Part shown: positions 12,658-23,781 of the stretch, one piece after another
Numbering within the stretch: position 1 is the stretch's first letter
Layout: each line of letters begins with the position of its first letter
From: Rhododendron vialii
Taxonomy: Eukaryota; Streptophyta; Magnoliopsida; Ericales; Ericaceae
Assembly: GCF_030253575.1 (NCBI RefSeq)
Contig: NC_080567.1
Coordinates: 35,803,501 to 35,867,500, forward strand
DNA length: 64,000 nucleotides
Direction: 5' to 3'
The notes under the pieces: generated by a model
What the model saw: only the letters and a program-made list of their open reading frames with translations
The model's database searches: none
Told to the model about the DNA's origin: nothing
Made by a program: the position numbers and the translations under genes

Positions 12658-13839
12658 TATAGATTATTACATACTCCTACTAATACTTATGCTAGAACAA
12701 CCCTGAAACGCCTACAACTCCATGCGATCATAATAACATGGAAAGGGGCAGCCGGGCTACTAGCTTCAACCCACAAGGGAAAGCCACAAGGCTCTTTGGC
12801 AGAATTCTAACTACAACCGAACACTAAACAACTCTGTCAACAGAAACAGATTTGGTTGATTTCACCGAGTAAGCCTAATAGAATGTCTGCGGCTTTTGCT
12901 TTAAGCATACACTTTCAACAAATAAACATCTCCACAAAGTGAACCATTTCAATGCTATGATCAATTAATAACAGCCCGAAATACCTTCCAATATCAAGCT
13001 GCACTGTACGAAACCTATATCAAAACTATCAGAAGACAGGTTTTTCAAGTATATGCCACAATGCAATATCAGAAAGGTTTTTCAAGTATATATGCCACAG
13101 TGCAATAACTCTGGCTGCAAACTATCAGAAGAAAGGCTTTTCAAAATTTCAAGTATGCCATAATGCAATAGGTAGGGTTGAAGCTCGGCTCGTTCAAAAC
13201 TACTCTACCTCAAGTCGAGCACAAAAAACCGAACTCGAGCTCGGCTCCTATAGTATCGAGGTGTTCAATTTCGGTTTGTTAACTAAACAAAGCAGGAGCC
13301 TTGATAGATAGTCGAACCGAGCTCTTATGAAGGAGCAGAATTTCCACTTACTCAACTGTGGCTGCGATTACTAAACGAGCTTTGAGACGTATGTTAACTA
13401 ACGAGCCAGGTAGAGCCATGACTCGAGCGGCAAACAACATTGCATGCAAGTTTGCAGCCCAAGCAAAATCCACACAAGAGCAAAACATGCAATTCTAGAA
13501 TCAGTCGCAGCTCCGTATAATAGAATTAGAGAACACATGATCGAGATAGTATAATATTGTGGCATCGACAAAAATTAACCGAAGCAGTTCACATCCAAAA
13601 TTAAAAACCATAACATCAAAGTCTTTCAATTCACCAAAACAACATAATCATCCTCCAGGATTAATAACATAATTCCACAAAAAAACCACTAAAATAACAG
13701 ACTAATAGGAAGCATGTGGGAAAATAAAGTTTAACGGGACAATTTATGGAACTTCTTCGGCGCACTGCCTCGGATCAGCCACAAGCAGCATCCTATCATA
13801 CCTAATGAGGAAATCCTTAATCTCCTTCTTCGACTGCTC
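12658..13839. repeat. RPS16 3'-flank duplicate (copy 1)
   Basis: Matches 27776-29552 in order: 'ccctgaaacgcct', 'ggggcagccgggctacta', 'ggctctttggcagaattcta', 'cgaaacctatatcaaa', a Gln-less 'cgagctcggctc' repeat patch, 'cacatgatcgagatagtata' and the RPS16 3' end. Homology stops abruptly at about 13839, inside the RPS16 frame. Confidence 0.85.
13731..13839 (-). pseudogene. RPS16 (uS9) 3' fragment, truncated pseudogene
   Basis: On the minus strand it reads [16 protein letters not shown], then [10 protein letters not shown], matching about residues 103-147 of the intact RPS16 at 29415-29858. The first ~102 codons are absent. Relative to the intact gene there is a 27-nt deletion near the C-terminus (between short GGAAC/GAAC repeats) and a small frameshift after the Cys codon. 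It abuts the 3' flank of WSD-B, so the truncation is the duplication junction itself and not later decay. Confidence 0.9.
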
Positions 13840-13920
13840 ATAATCTTTTTCCCGCTTTTGTTACATGAATGTAAATCTTGTTACAACAGTGTATTTATAA
13901 GGTGCTATTCCACGTATTCC

Positions 13921-14685
13921 TCATTCTTTAATTGCAGCCTCCTTCATTTGGAGTAGGGCATCTTCAAAGCACTTTGCTAGAACTTGTGGGTCAGGTATGA
14001 TATCTTTTGCCACTAGTATTTGCATATCAACTCTTCCTGCATAGCTCAACATGTGCATTGTGATTGCCTGCAACATCACCACCAACAACAAAAACATATA
14101 AATAGCCATATTATTCAGCCTATTCAGTAGACTTTATACTCCGTTTAGTTTGACGAAAAACACTTGCTGTGGCATAGCTTTGTTTCCACCAAAAAGGGTT
14201 TTCTAGTTTGGTTGCAACCCTGAAAATAATGGTGCTAGTGACTATGGTAGTGGTGGTGGTATGCGAAGATTGCAACAGCGCTAGAGGTGATTGTGGGTGA
14301 GTAATAGTGATGGTGCTGGGGTAGTAGTGTTGATCCAGGAAACGTTTTCTCCACCTTTAAAACAGAAAACCATTTTTCACCAAAATCGGCTCATTTTTCC
14401 GTTGAACTGTTTCAATTCTATTTTCTTGTGGCACTTTCAACAAAGCAAATGGAGGATTCCTGGCTTCAAGAATGATCGGATGGAAAATCAGAGTGAGTTT
14501 CAGAAGTTTTACATGGGGTAGGCTAGTGTTATTCAACCTCAGATACTTTACAGGATTGCCAGCAATTGTAATCTCGTCTTTTGGGCCTATCACATTTGAG
14601 ATTAAAAAGGTTGTGTTGCATACAATCCTGTATTTCAACCAGCTTGCAACCTATATGAAACCAACAACAAAAGCATCAATAAATG

Positions 14686-14729
<44 letters not shown>

Positions 14730-17700
14730 ACACACACACACACACACACACACATCTAATTGGAAATGCACCTGTGGTCCAAAATAGACCATGAGAAACT
14801 TTTCCAAGTTGTAAGAGAATTGAGCCTCGAAAGACTGTTTCTTCTGGTCCATCATTTGTTTGGCAATTTTCACATACTGTAGAGGATTAGCTCCACCTTG
14901 ATGATAATAAACTGGTGCGAGAAACGCACCAAATTTGTTACCCCAGCGAATTCCTGAATTGCCCTTCATCATATCCGAAAGTTCCTGATCATAGCTAGCC
15001 ATTCATTTCCAATTCAAGTTGAAATATGGAATGCCCATTATGCATCTATTTCTTCTTTTATGAAAGAGAAAAAGCTCCAAAAGAAATTAGGAAAGAGAAA
15101 TGAATGGACCTGTAATCCTGATTGTTTCCTCAAATTAACCATGGCTAGTCCCGTAATTTGAACACCGTCTTGAAGAGCTAGACAAGATCAATGAACTCAA
15201 GTTTCTTAAGATGTGATTATTGAACCAATGTGTTTCTTATTTTGCGGTTTTGTTTGGGTTGAAAATGTTATGGAGATCGTACTACAATTTACCTCTTGGG
15301 GATCGCAAATCCAAATATCTAGATAGACCAGATGAAATTACGCCAATAAGCACATCGTTAATAGTCTGCATTTGCACAAGAATAGAATTAGAAAGATAAA
15401 TGAGAATGAGTTTCTAAAGCTTTAATTAGAATGTTTGTAACAATGAAGTCTCCACAGGATCGACAATCTGCACACCCATGATATAAAAACAAGAAAGTTC
15501 ATAACATCATGATACCTGTGCTTGAATCACTTGTATACTCCATGCAAGGATGGAGCCGGAGGAAAGTACTAGCGGCGGTCACCACCAAAATAATTTTAAA
15601 AAAATTATATTAAAATCGAAAAATTTATCCCATAATTATACATGCCCGCCACCTAGGGCGGAGTCAGGATTTATAGATAGTGGGGTCAAATAGAAAGAGG
15701 TATACCTGATTTGTCTTTCTTTGGTTAATTTTTCCAATGTATGAAAGGCGGGCCTGGCACAATAGTAAAATTGTTGTATTGTGACTTAGAGGTCATGGAT
15801 TCGAGTCGCGAAAACAGTCTTTCTGTTTGCAGGAGTAAGGCTGCGTACATCAACCCTTTCCCAGACCCCGCAATGGTGGGAGTCTCGTGCGTTGGATTTG
15901 ACCTATAATTTTTTCAATATATGTGTAGTCAAATAGGTAAAGCATCATGACAAATTAAGCCTATCCTATGAAACAATTTCACTCATCGGGGTCCTGTGAC
16001 CCCACTTCTCAGTATGCCCCAATTTATTTGCTATCTTGCTTTCGGGCTTCAGCTTATCTTATCAACCAGATTCATCGTGTTATTCGGAATTTTGTTTGGA
16101 AAGGGGGCATCGGGGAAGGGTACGTGTTCATTGGGGAAAAAAAATGATCCTTTTATGTATTCCTAATGGTTTGGGTGGGTTTGGATTCAGAGATTTGTGG
16201 CTGTTTAACCAAGCTAGCTTTATTAGCTAAGATGGCTTGGAGGATTTGTTCAAAATACTGAGTTCGGTTTTCAGCAAGGTGATGCTCTCAAAAAATATTG
16301 TAACAAGTCTCAATTCCTCGGTGTAAAACCAAAATCCAATCTTTCAAAAAATATTGTAACAAGTCTCAGTTCCTCGGTGTAAAACCAAAATCCAATTCTT
16401 CATGGGGGTGGAAGAGTATTTTGTGGGGGCAGGGACCTCTTAATTAACAGCCCCTTTGGCTGCCCAGGTGAGAAAGGGAAAGAAAGGGGGGTGGTCTCCC
16501 TTATTAGTGAGGGAAGAAAAGAAAAGGATATGGTTTCTCACCAACCCATCCAAATACACGTGAGAAATCAAACTCTCACTCCCATCTCCGGCGACTGGTC
16601 TCTTCTCCGGCGACCTGAAACTCTCCTCTCTCTTCTCCGGCGACCTGAAACTCTCTTCTCTCTTCTCCGGCGACCGCACAGCCGCTAGTCCGATGATGAA
16701 AAGACGTCATCGTAGCCCGCACACGTTGCTGGAAGTTGAGCGAATGAGATCCACTCTCACCCACACTCTCCACTTGCCTCTCTCTTTTCCTTTCTCACTA
16801 AATTGCACCAAAAGTGGCAAAAAACAAAAACGGGCTTTGAGGGGGCTCTCGTCTCCTGCCCTTCCTCACCCTTTCTCGCCTTGTGGATCATCCAAACGGA
16901 GGAGAGATTGAATTCTCCCTCCTTCCCCTTTCTTTTCTCCCGAAATCGCTCAATCCAAATGAGCTGTAAGGGTTTGAAATAGGAGTTGGGGGATGGGAAG
17001 TCGATTGACCCGTTTCTGGATCAATGGATTCCAACGGTTGCAAATCCTTAAATGTGTCTGTTTCAGCTGCAAGATGGTTCAACAGTTTCAAAGTCTCATT
17101 TCAAGATGGTCCAAATTGCCAAACGGTTGGATGGTTGAGGTGTTGTCAAGCGGAAGAGTCGGTTGAGCATTTTATATTTGACTGTTCTTTCTCTAAACTT
17201 GTTTGGAGAGGATCAAATCTGGGTTTCAACTTTGACATATATGGACGTTCCAGTTCGTGTGGCCGAATATGGTTGATTGGGTGGCTGGGTTAAACAAGCT
17301 CCTTTTGAGGAGCCTATTTTGGAATCTTTTTGCGTCATATGGGCATTATGGATCCATAGGAATAAGGTTCTGTTTGATTATGAAATTGCTAATACTTTAA
17401 AATGTTGGAAAAATTAGCCATAAAGACCGTAAAATAGTTCTCATTTAAATGAAGGATGCCAGCAAAATAATTTTTAGTGGATGTCATTCAACTTTTTGAG
17501 TCTTTTAGCCATAAAACCAAAACATGTTTAGCCACTTTCATAGGATTTTAGGTTACACTTTCTTATTATAGGGTTTTAGCGATTTAGGCAATTTTATAAG
17601 GTATCCTAGGATTTTAGGCACTTTTATAGTTAACTAACTTTCCTTCCACACAAAATTATTCAACAACTATTTTTCGTTAAAAAAATAAAATTAATAAAAT

Positions 17701-20700
17701 GACCGCCAAGCCAAACGAGAACTTTTTTAAAAAATTTGAAAGATTTTTTTATCTTCCGCCCCAAATTTTTTTTTTTTTTATGGAGTGTTTTTTTAACTTC
17801 CGTTTCCAACTTGACTCTCTCTCTCCCCTCCCTCCAGCAAGGTTGAAACTCTTGTCGCGATCCCTCTCTAGCTCGACTAGTTTTTTTGAATTTTTGATTT
17901 CCGATGGGTTCAAGTTTTCCGGCTATTTTTCGGCAACTTTCAGGTATATCCGGTCGTCCACTTTATGGTATAAGGAGTTGGTTTTGGTGAGCTGTCAATT
18001 ACCCATCTTTGCAATATCTAAGGATGGATATATTCATTCCCATATCCATCATTCTCATTTTTCATCTCCTTTTCTATCCTCATTGGTAGGAATGGCAATG
18101 GGGCGGGGCGGGTTTTGGCATAACCCAATCCCGACTCGAAAATTATGGCCAGACCGCGACCCAATCTCGCCCGGGTTATTCGTGGGTGTTCCCGTTCCTG
18201 CCCCGTTCAGGGGTCGGGTTTACCCGCCCCACCCTGTGAAAAATAAGAAAAAATAAATAAAACTAAAGGCAAAAAAGAAGAAAATGGTTATATATATAAG
18301 GTGTTATCATATTATAATGATGAAATATAAAGGAAAAAATAGGGTTTTTTTTTTAAATAATGAGAAAAATAGTGGGGTATAAATATATATTTTTAAGTTT
18401 AATGATAAAAGTATTAGATTAAAAATATAATTTTGTATGGAAAAATATTTCGAGGCGGGTTCGGAGCGGGGTAACATCAACCGGAACCCTCCGGTACCCG
18501 AAAATTTGATGAAAACCTGCCCCGTTCTAGGCCGAGTAGGAGCGGGTTCGGGGTGGGGCAGGGTGAATTGCCATCCCTACAGTCATTTGGAGCCTTCACT
18601 TTTTGCATTTGGGGATAGAAAATGAGTATCCAAATTGGACTTGCTTTTAAATGTTTTGGAGAGTTATAAATCCTTATTTGCTCCCGTGCTTATCTGTCAC
18701 AAAATTTTGTATAAAAATGGCCTCTCTTTTTTCTCCAGTGGAGAATTCAGATATGAGGGGCGGGGATAGCAATGGTTGTTTCGGCCATCGTTTTTGCTAT
18801 TCTAATGGGTGTGTTGATGCAAAGATTAGTAAAGCTTTGTATAGATGGGGCGTGGCAGAAGGATGATCCGTAGGGCGCTTTTGCTTGGGTAGCTGTTGAT
18901 GATAGAGAAAGGGAGGAGAGATGTCCTGTTGTCAGCAACAATGGCGGAAGCTAAGGCCTGTTTAGATGCTATCCAATGGTGTTTGGAGCAGGGGCTTTCT
19001 AATATTGCGGTGTTCATCGACAACTTGTTGCTCGTAAAATTTCTGAGCAAGGATACTGTCCTTGATGTGTGGCTTACTTCTCTAATTTCAGATATTTTGC
19101 GTATGGTTAATAGGGGATGGCTAGATTTGTAATTCAGTTATTATATGAATGCAATATTTCCAATTTTTGAAAGAAAAAAAATCTGTCTTTAAAATAATGC
19201 TACTAGATTACACAAGATTTGTTAGTTCAACTTACTGCTTCAGCAACAACATTTTTCACCACCTTCATGTCATCCAACCAAAACTTCGCTGTGGCAAGCT
19301 TCCTCGGCCACAACTCCACCCCAGCACCGCCACTCACAGCGGTCCTCTTGTCTTTCACCCACAAGGCCCTCAACACGAATTGCATAATAAAACGCAAGCC
19401 CATCACCATTCCCACCACTACCTTCCACAACGCCCTCGTTCGTTTCACCCGGTTTGATGACGAATTAGAATGAGTACCCATTGAACCCATACTCAACCTC
19501 CGATCCGGTTCACCGGCCCTCCGACACCACTCCTGAAGCATCGACATTAGCGAAATCCCATCCCCCAACGCGTGGTGGATCCGAAAAATAATGCAATTGT
19601 GAGCCCTCAACAGATGTACCTGAAGTTTTAAGTTTCAAATGCATTATATTATAATTCGAAGGAAAGTAATTCTTTTTTCAAGGGAGGTCTTTGCATTTAT
19701 TAGAAACATCTGGGGAGGTCAGTGAAAGTTATCCTAATATTATTGACCTCTCTTGTATTTGAAGCTATTATATATTAAGATTCCTCATTCCGTTAACTTT
19801 TTATCCAAAAACAATAAATTGAAATGTGAAAAGACAAAAATGCCCTCTATTTTACCACAACTCTAACCACCTTTATCGCCCTTCTGCATTTTGGTCATTT
19901 ATTATCTTATTATGTGCAAGGGCGGAGGCAATATGGGGGCGTGCCACCCTGGTCCAAAAATAGATCTATTAGACTTTGGTGTCTCCGGTCATTTTGGGGA
20001 CACCGTAATTTTTGGTATAATAAAACTATTATGAATATAACCAAAACTCATTACAAGCATAATAAAACCATAACAAGGCATACTTTGTTTGTTATGTTTT
20101 GATTGGGTTTGGTTATGCTTTGGTTGATTTTTTTGATATTCTTTGGTTATGCATTGTTTGAGTTCTGTTATGTTTGTAATGAGTTTTAGTTATGCTTATA
20201 ATGGTGAAGTTATGCCAAAAATTACGGTGTCCCCAAATGACCGGAGACACCATAGCATCATCCAAAAACTATACCCTCATTTCGTAGGATTATGTTGTTT
20301 TTGCAATACAAAAATAGATGATGCTATGGTGTCCCCGGTCATTTTGGAGACACCGTAATTTTTAGCATAACTTTACCATTAGGAGCATAATTAAAATCAA
20401 TTACAAGCATAACAGAACACAAATAAGGCATAACCAAGGAATGTTCAAAAAACCAATCAAGGCGTAACTAAACCCAACCAAGGTATAACAAATAAGTTAT
20501 ACCTTGCTATGATTTTGGTTATGCTTTGCTATGATTCTGTTATGCTTGTAATGGGTTTTGGTTATACTCATGATAGTTTTGTTATGCCAAAAGTTACGGT
20601 ATCCCCAAAATGACCGGGAACACCGAAGTCATTCCCATAGTTTTTTTGGTATATATATGTTGATGAGTAATTAAACGATGAAAATGTGTAATTGTTTTTG

Positions 20701-21358
20701 GGTATTATCAATAATTAGCCTTAGAACATGTGTGTTTTCTTTAACATTAAGTACGTTGATGGATGGATTACATACGAAAATGTGTCTATTCGGATATTAC
20801 GAATAATTAAACTTAATTAAAATACTTGTACATTTGTTATACTATTAAGTACTCCCTTCCCCCTATAAAAAGATAGTCCATTACTAAAAAAAACATGTTA
20901 CTTTTGGATTAAAAAAATACTAAAAAACTTCTGTGCATAATTTCTAACATTTCTTGAAGTAATTCTTTAATTTGGAACACCAAAATTAAAAACAGGACCT
21001 CCCACAGCGGCTTGTCGGAGCTCAGAGGCACCGAGACTGCGAGATCGGCGATGTAGTCGTTCACCGCTTCTTCGTCGGCGGCGTCGCCGACGGGGTCTTC
21101 GACAACAATGATGTGGCGGGGGACGTCGACTTGGGTTTTGCGCCAGTGTTCGAGACCGTGGGAGTCTCGGACCAAGAGGCTGGAGAATCGGGGGAGTTGT
21201 ATCATGACGGAGTTGGCGATTTCGGATGTGACGGCGGCGACGTCGATTGGGTTCTCGCAGCCCATGATGCAGTGGACTATTTGGTGCAGGTCGGTTGTGA
21301 GGAACAGCCGGCCCAGCGGGCTCAGTGGCTCGTCTCTCTCTACTTCTGAGTAGCCCAT
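13921..21358 (-). CDS. WSD-B: complete wax ester synthase/diacylglycerol acyltransferase-like gene, 7 exons, 460 aa
   Basis: Exons on the minus strand: 21358-20999, 19619-19236, 15365-15293, 15177-15110, 14984-14772, 14650-14513, 14067-13921 (TGA). All introns are GT-AG and all junctions keep frame, giving 120+128+47+71+46+48 codons, the usual family size. Catalytic HHALGDG is at residues 135-141. A hydrophobic segment lies at ~184-207. The family's NDVLIGVISSGLSRYL block starts at 251, followed by RWGNKFG, CNTTFLISNVIGP and a C-terminal DUF1298-like end (HMLSYAGRVDMQILVAKD). The role inferred from the family is wax ester or triacylglycerol synthesis at the ER. The 5' leader is (CT)n followed upstream by poly-C on the coding strand. 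Intron 2 holds a LINE remnant and a SINE; intron 1 holds two foldbacks. No stop or frameshift is seen, so the gene is probably functional. Confidence 0.93.
14689..14755. repeat. (CT)n(CA)n microsatellite in WSD-B intron 5
   Basis: About 36 bp of CT followed by ~30 bp of CA, between exons 5 and 6 of WSD-B. Confidence 0.9.
15744..15908 (+). mobile_element. Au-like tRNA-derived SINE in WSD-B intron 2
   Basis: Head 'ggcctggcacaatagtaaa' and B box 'ggattcgagtcg' are tRNA-like. The body carries 'gtaaggctgcgtaca', 'cccagaccccgcaatgg' and 'gggagtctcgtgcg', which I recognise from the plant Au SINE family. Flanking near-repeats are tttttccaatgtatg (15729-15743) and ttttttcaatatatg (15909-15923). Confidence 0.85.
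16291..16402. repeat. 60-bp direct repeat inside the LINE, private to WSD-B
   Basis: The segment with 'attgtaacaagtctca' through 'aaaaccaaaatccaat' occurs twice in tandem here and once in the equivalent place in WSD-A (about 530-580). Confidence 0.75.
16449..16965. mobile_element. Insertion with a 30-bp minisatellite, absent from the WSD-A paralogue
   Basis: In WSD-A, 'gacctcttaatt' runs straight into 'gaaataggagttggggg'. Here ~515 bp intervene. Ends are TTAACAGCCCCTTTGG and, inverted, TTACAGCTCATTTGG, suggesting a small TIR element. Near 16585-16677 a unit of about 30 bp (ttctccggcgacctgaaact) repeats about three times. Confidence 0.65.
18086..18580. mobile_element. hAT-like MITE in the LINE, WSD-B intron 2
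   Basis: Termini GTAGGAATGGCAA and, inverted, GTAGGGATGGCAA. Sub-terminal regions are G/C-rich (ggggcggggcggg; ggggtggggcagg) and the centre is AT-rich. The target duplication is weak (cctcattg against agtcattt). The segment is missing from the paralogous LINE in WSD-A. Confidence 0.7.
19978..20253. mobile_element. Foldback element 1 of a pair in WSD-B intron 1
   Basis: Arms 'ggtgtctccggtcatttt' and inverted 'ggtgtctccggtcattt' continue through 'gacaccgtaa' and repeated 'ggttatgc'/'gcataac' words. It is a long AT-rich hairpin with no coding content. Confidence 0.8.
20325..20632. mobile_element. Foldback element 2 of a pair in WSD-B intron 1
   Basis: Same family and structure as 19978-20253, starting about 70 bp further on: arms 'ggtgtccccggtcatttt' and inverted 'ggtgttcccggtcatttt'. 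Neither foldback is present in intron 1 of WSD-A. Confidence 0.8.
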
Positions 21359-21398
21359 TGAGAGAGAGAGAGAGAGAGCGGGGGGGGGGGGGGGGGGG
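21359..21398 (-). promoter_or_regulatory. (CT)n and poly-C leader of WSD-B
   Basis: Read on the coding strand, about 19 C (21398-21380) are followed by ~9 CT units ending one base before the ATG. WSD-A has a shorter (CT)n with GT-rich sequence at the same place. Such tracts can bind plant BBR/BPC GAGA-binding proteins (family knowledge; not shown here). Confidence 0.6.
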
Positions 21399-21463
21399 TG
21401 GGGTTCGGTTTGAATAGTCGTCCAATAATGGATTTTCCTATACATGGGGAACTCATGCTATAA

Positions 21464-21833
21464 ACTCCGTTCGGACAAATAAGTAACAGTGGCTTATTTT
21501 TTGTCTTTATTCAAATTTTTTCGTATTATTTGGCTTATTATCATTTTTTTGGGGATTATTGCATCCTCACGATAAGAAGAATCTAAAAAGTAAAAAAATT
21601 TGACCGAAATTTAATTTTTTTTGAATAAAGACGAAAAAATTGGCTTACTGATTTACTTTCGTCTTTATTCAAAAAAAATTGGATTTCGGTCAAATTTTTT
21701 TACTTTTTAGATTCCTCTTGTCATGAGAATGCAATAATCTCCAAAAAAAATGATAATAAGCCAAGTGATACGAAAAAAATTTGAATAAGGACAAAAAATA
21801 AGTCAAAATGGCTTATTTGTCCGAATACCCCCT
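21464..21833. mobile_element. Foldback MITE upstream of WSD-B
   Basis: Ends 'actccgttcggacaaataag' and 'cttatttgtccgaatacccc' are inverse. The arms pair through 'gtctttattcaaa', 'ggcttattatcattttt' and 'ttttagattc'. No target duplication could be fixed. Confidence 0.75.
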
Positions 21834-21869
21834 AAGTAAGCTTTATTTATACAGAGAGAAGAGAACTAG

Positions 21870-22494
21870 TAAGAGCATCTCCAACCTATCTCTCACTCTT
21901 TCTCCATTTTGGAAACTCAAAAAAATATATTCTATTTAAAAATTAATTTTGGAGAATCAAAAACTCCAATCCAATTCTTCATTTTTCATCTCCAAAACTC
22001 CCTCCATTTCTTCCTCCATTTATTGTTCGATATTATTTTTTTTTCTCCTTTCATTAGATGCATGTTTTTTTTTCTCATTTCAACTCATTATTCAGACCAA
22101 TACAATGATAGGATAATGTAAATGAGAAAAAAATAATATTACAAGTTCAAATGGTTTAAATTTACATTTGATTCTAAATGCATTTACATATACTTAATTT
22201 TAGACTCATTTTGAAGGTATTATTATTGTCTTTCCAATAATGCCAATTTTGTAGAAAAATGATGCATAGTGCAAAAATATATGTAATTGATGAAATTCTA
22301 GCAAAAAAGTAAATAGAATATTAATGAATGAGAGAAATGGAGATGAGTCTCCATTTGGGAGGTGATTCTCCAAATCTGGAGAATAAAAATTGAGTCTCCA
22401 AAATGGAGACTCCAAATAGAGATGTATTGAAGGACATGAATTCTCCAAAATAAAATTTTAGTGCCCAAATGAAGATGGATCGAAGATACTCTAA
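21870..22494. mobile_element. Inverted-repeat element with AGAGCATCTCCAA-type ends
   Basis: Starts 'taagagcatctccaaccta' and ends with the rough inverse 'ggatcgaagatactcta'. Internal 'ctccaaaatggagactcc' words are partly palindromic. It is AT-rich and non-coding. Confidence 0.5.
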
Positions 22495-23008
22495 CATTCG
22501 TCGGTTGGTCCAAATGCATTAAATGCCAGTGCTTCCATCATCAAAACTCACTTGCAGGACAGAATATTGCAGAAGTACTACTGCTATTTTTTAGTCCCAT
22601 TGAACTAACAATTTTTTTCATTTTTTTTAATTTTTATTTAAATTTTTTTCGCGTTTGTTAATTTTGCGCCTCACTTTTTCGGTTTTTCGATCGTCTCATC
22701 AAGACGAATTGCAAAAGTAAAATTTTTTTTACTTTTACCCAAATATTTTGGGTAATAACTACTTTATAGCCAAAAAAAAGTCAATTTTTTTTTGAATTTT
22801 TTTACTTAAAAGTGGTTATTTCTCAAAATATTTGGATAAAAGTAAATTTTTTTAACTTTTCCTTGACATGGGACAACATGAGTATTATCCCCATCCGAGC
22901 TATCCATGCTCTGCAATAGACGACTCAAATTTCATCTGGGTGAACGGCTGAGATCTGTTTGGCAGAGATGAAGTCTAAACTGTCCATTACTAAACATGCA
23001 AAATAGTA

Positions 23009-23254
23009 CTCCCTCCGTCCTGATTTGTTTGTTCCCTTTTTGACTTTTTGAGAGCGCTTGACCTCTCAAAGAATTTACTATAATTTTCAATTCGTAATGT
23101 TTTTAATATGCAATATAGATCTTGTTTGATAAATCTCAATTAGTTTTATTATACAAAATCTTCAAAAAAATATATATATAAAATGTAAGATATAAGTATA
23201 TTTTTGAAAGACACGTGTTTCGACAATTGGACAAACAAATTGGGACGGAGGGAG
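23009..23254. mobile_element. Stowaway-like MITE (CTCCCTCCGT ends)
   Basis: TIRs CTCCCTCCGTCCTGATTTGT and inverted CTCCCTCCGTCCCAATTTGT, flanked by TA on both sides (23007-23008, 23255-23256). Core 'gatcttgtttgataaatctc' at 23118-23137. Confidence 0.9.
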
Positions 23255-23781
23255 TATTTATTTCACATTTTCAAACTAAAAAATATTGTAAATGAAAATA
23301 ATTTTTCAATTTTTTTGCACTGTATTAAAGATCTCAATGAAATCTATCAAACAAAATCCATATTGATAGAAAAATTATTTACGTTAGCACATGTTTTTTA
23401 AACTTGAAATTGCCTTCTTAAAAAATAAGTACTCCCTCCGTCCCTTTTTAAGTGTCCTACTTCGTAACTCCAACTTATTAAAAAGACATCATCATTACAC
23501 CTTTCACATCAATTTTTTTCTCTACTTTCCCTACTTACCCATCATCATTACACTTTTACTCATTAACTTTTCAAAATAAAATATACTTTTAGGGGCAAAA
23601 TAGACAATACACCAACTTTTACTCCCCTAACTTTACAAAATGGACACTTATTAAGGGACAGCCCAAAATGGAATACTGGACACAAAAAAAGGGACGGAGG
23701 GAGTATTTATTTCTCTTTTGTGGAACATGCCTTATTATTAGACAAAAAAATAAGTACGTAAACCCGTTCTGGAACGGGGCC
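23255..23781. mobile_element. Partial 'GTTCC'-family MITE carrying a nested Stowaway
   Basis: Body 'ttcacattttcaaact', the core at 23339-23358, and right end 'gttctggaacggggcc' match the outer part of 31649-32410 and 35366-36128. The left end is missing where it meets the first Stowaway. The second Stowaway (23432-23703) is inserted in it. Confidence 0.65.
23432..23703. mobile_element. Stowaway-like MITE, nested
   Basis: TIRs CTCCCTCCGTCCCTTTTT and inverted CTCCCTCCGTCCCTTTTTT with TA duplications (23430-23431, 23704-23705). The interior has 'taagtgtcctac' and 'tggacacttatta'. Confidence 0.9.

Larger units (their letters stand above)
16036..19190 (+). mobile_element. Degenerate LINE, antisense in WSD-B intron 2, interrupted by later insertions
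   Basis: Recognisable blocks in order: reverse transcriptase end 'INQIHRVIRNFVWKG' near 16060-16105 and 'GGFGFRDLWLFNQA' near 16165-16215; zinc-binding domain 'VGWLRCCQAEESVEHFIFDC' near 17130-17190; RNase H 'LLSATMAEAKACLDAIQ' and 'VFIDNLLLVKFLSKD' near 18925-19060; A-rich end near 19175-19185. It is broken by stops and by insertions at 16449-16965 and 18086-18580. It is the paralogue of the remnant at 385-1311. Confidence 0.85.

Noticed and set aside
16036..19190. The LINE in WSD-B as a disrupting lesion of the gene
   Set aside because: It lies wholly within intron 2; exon junctions 19236 and 15365 keep frame and splice signals.
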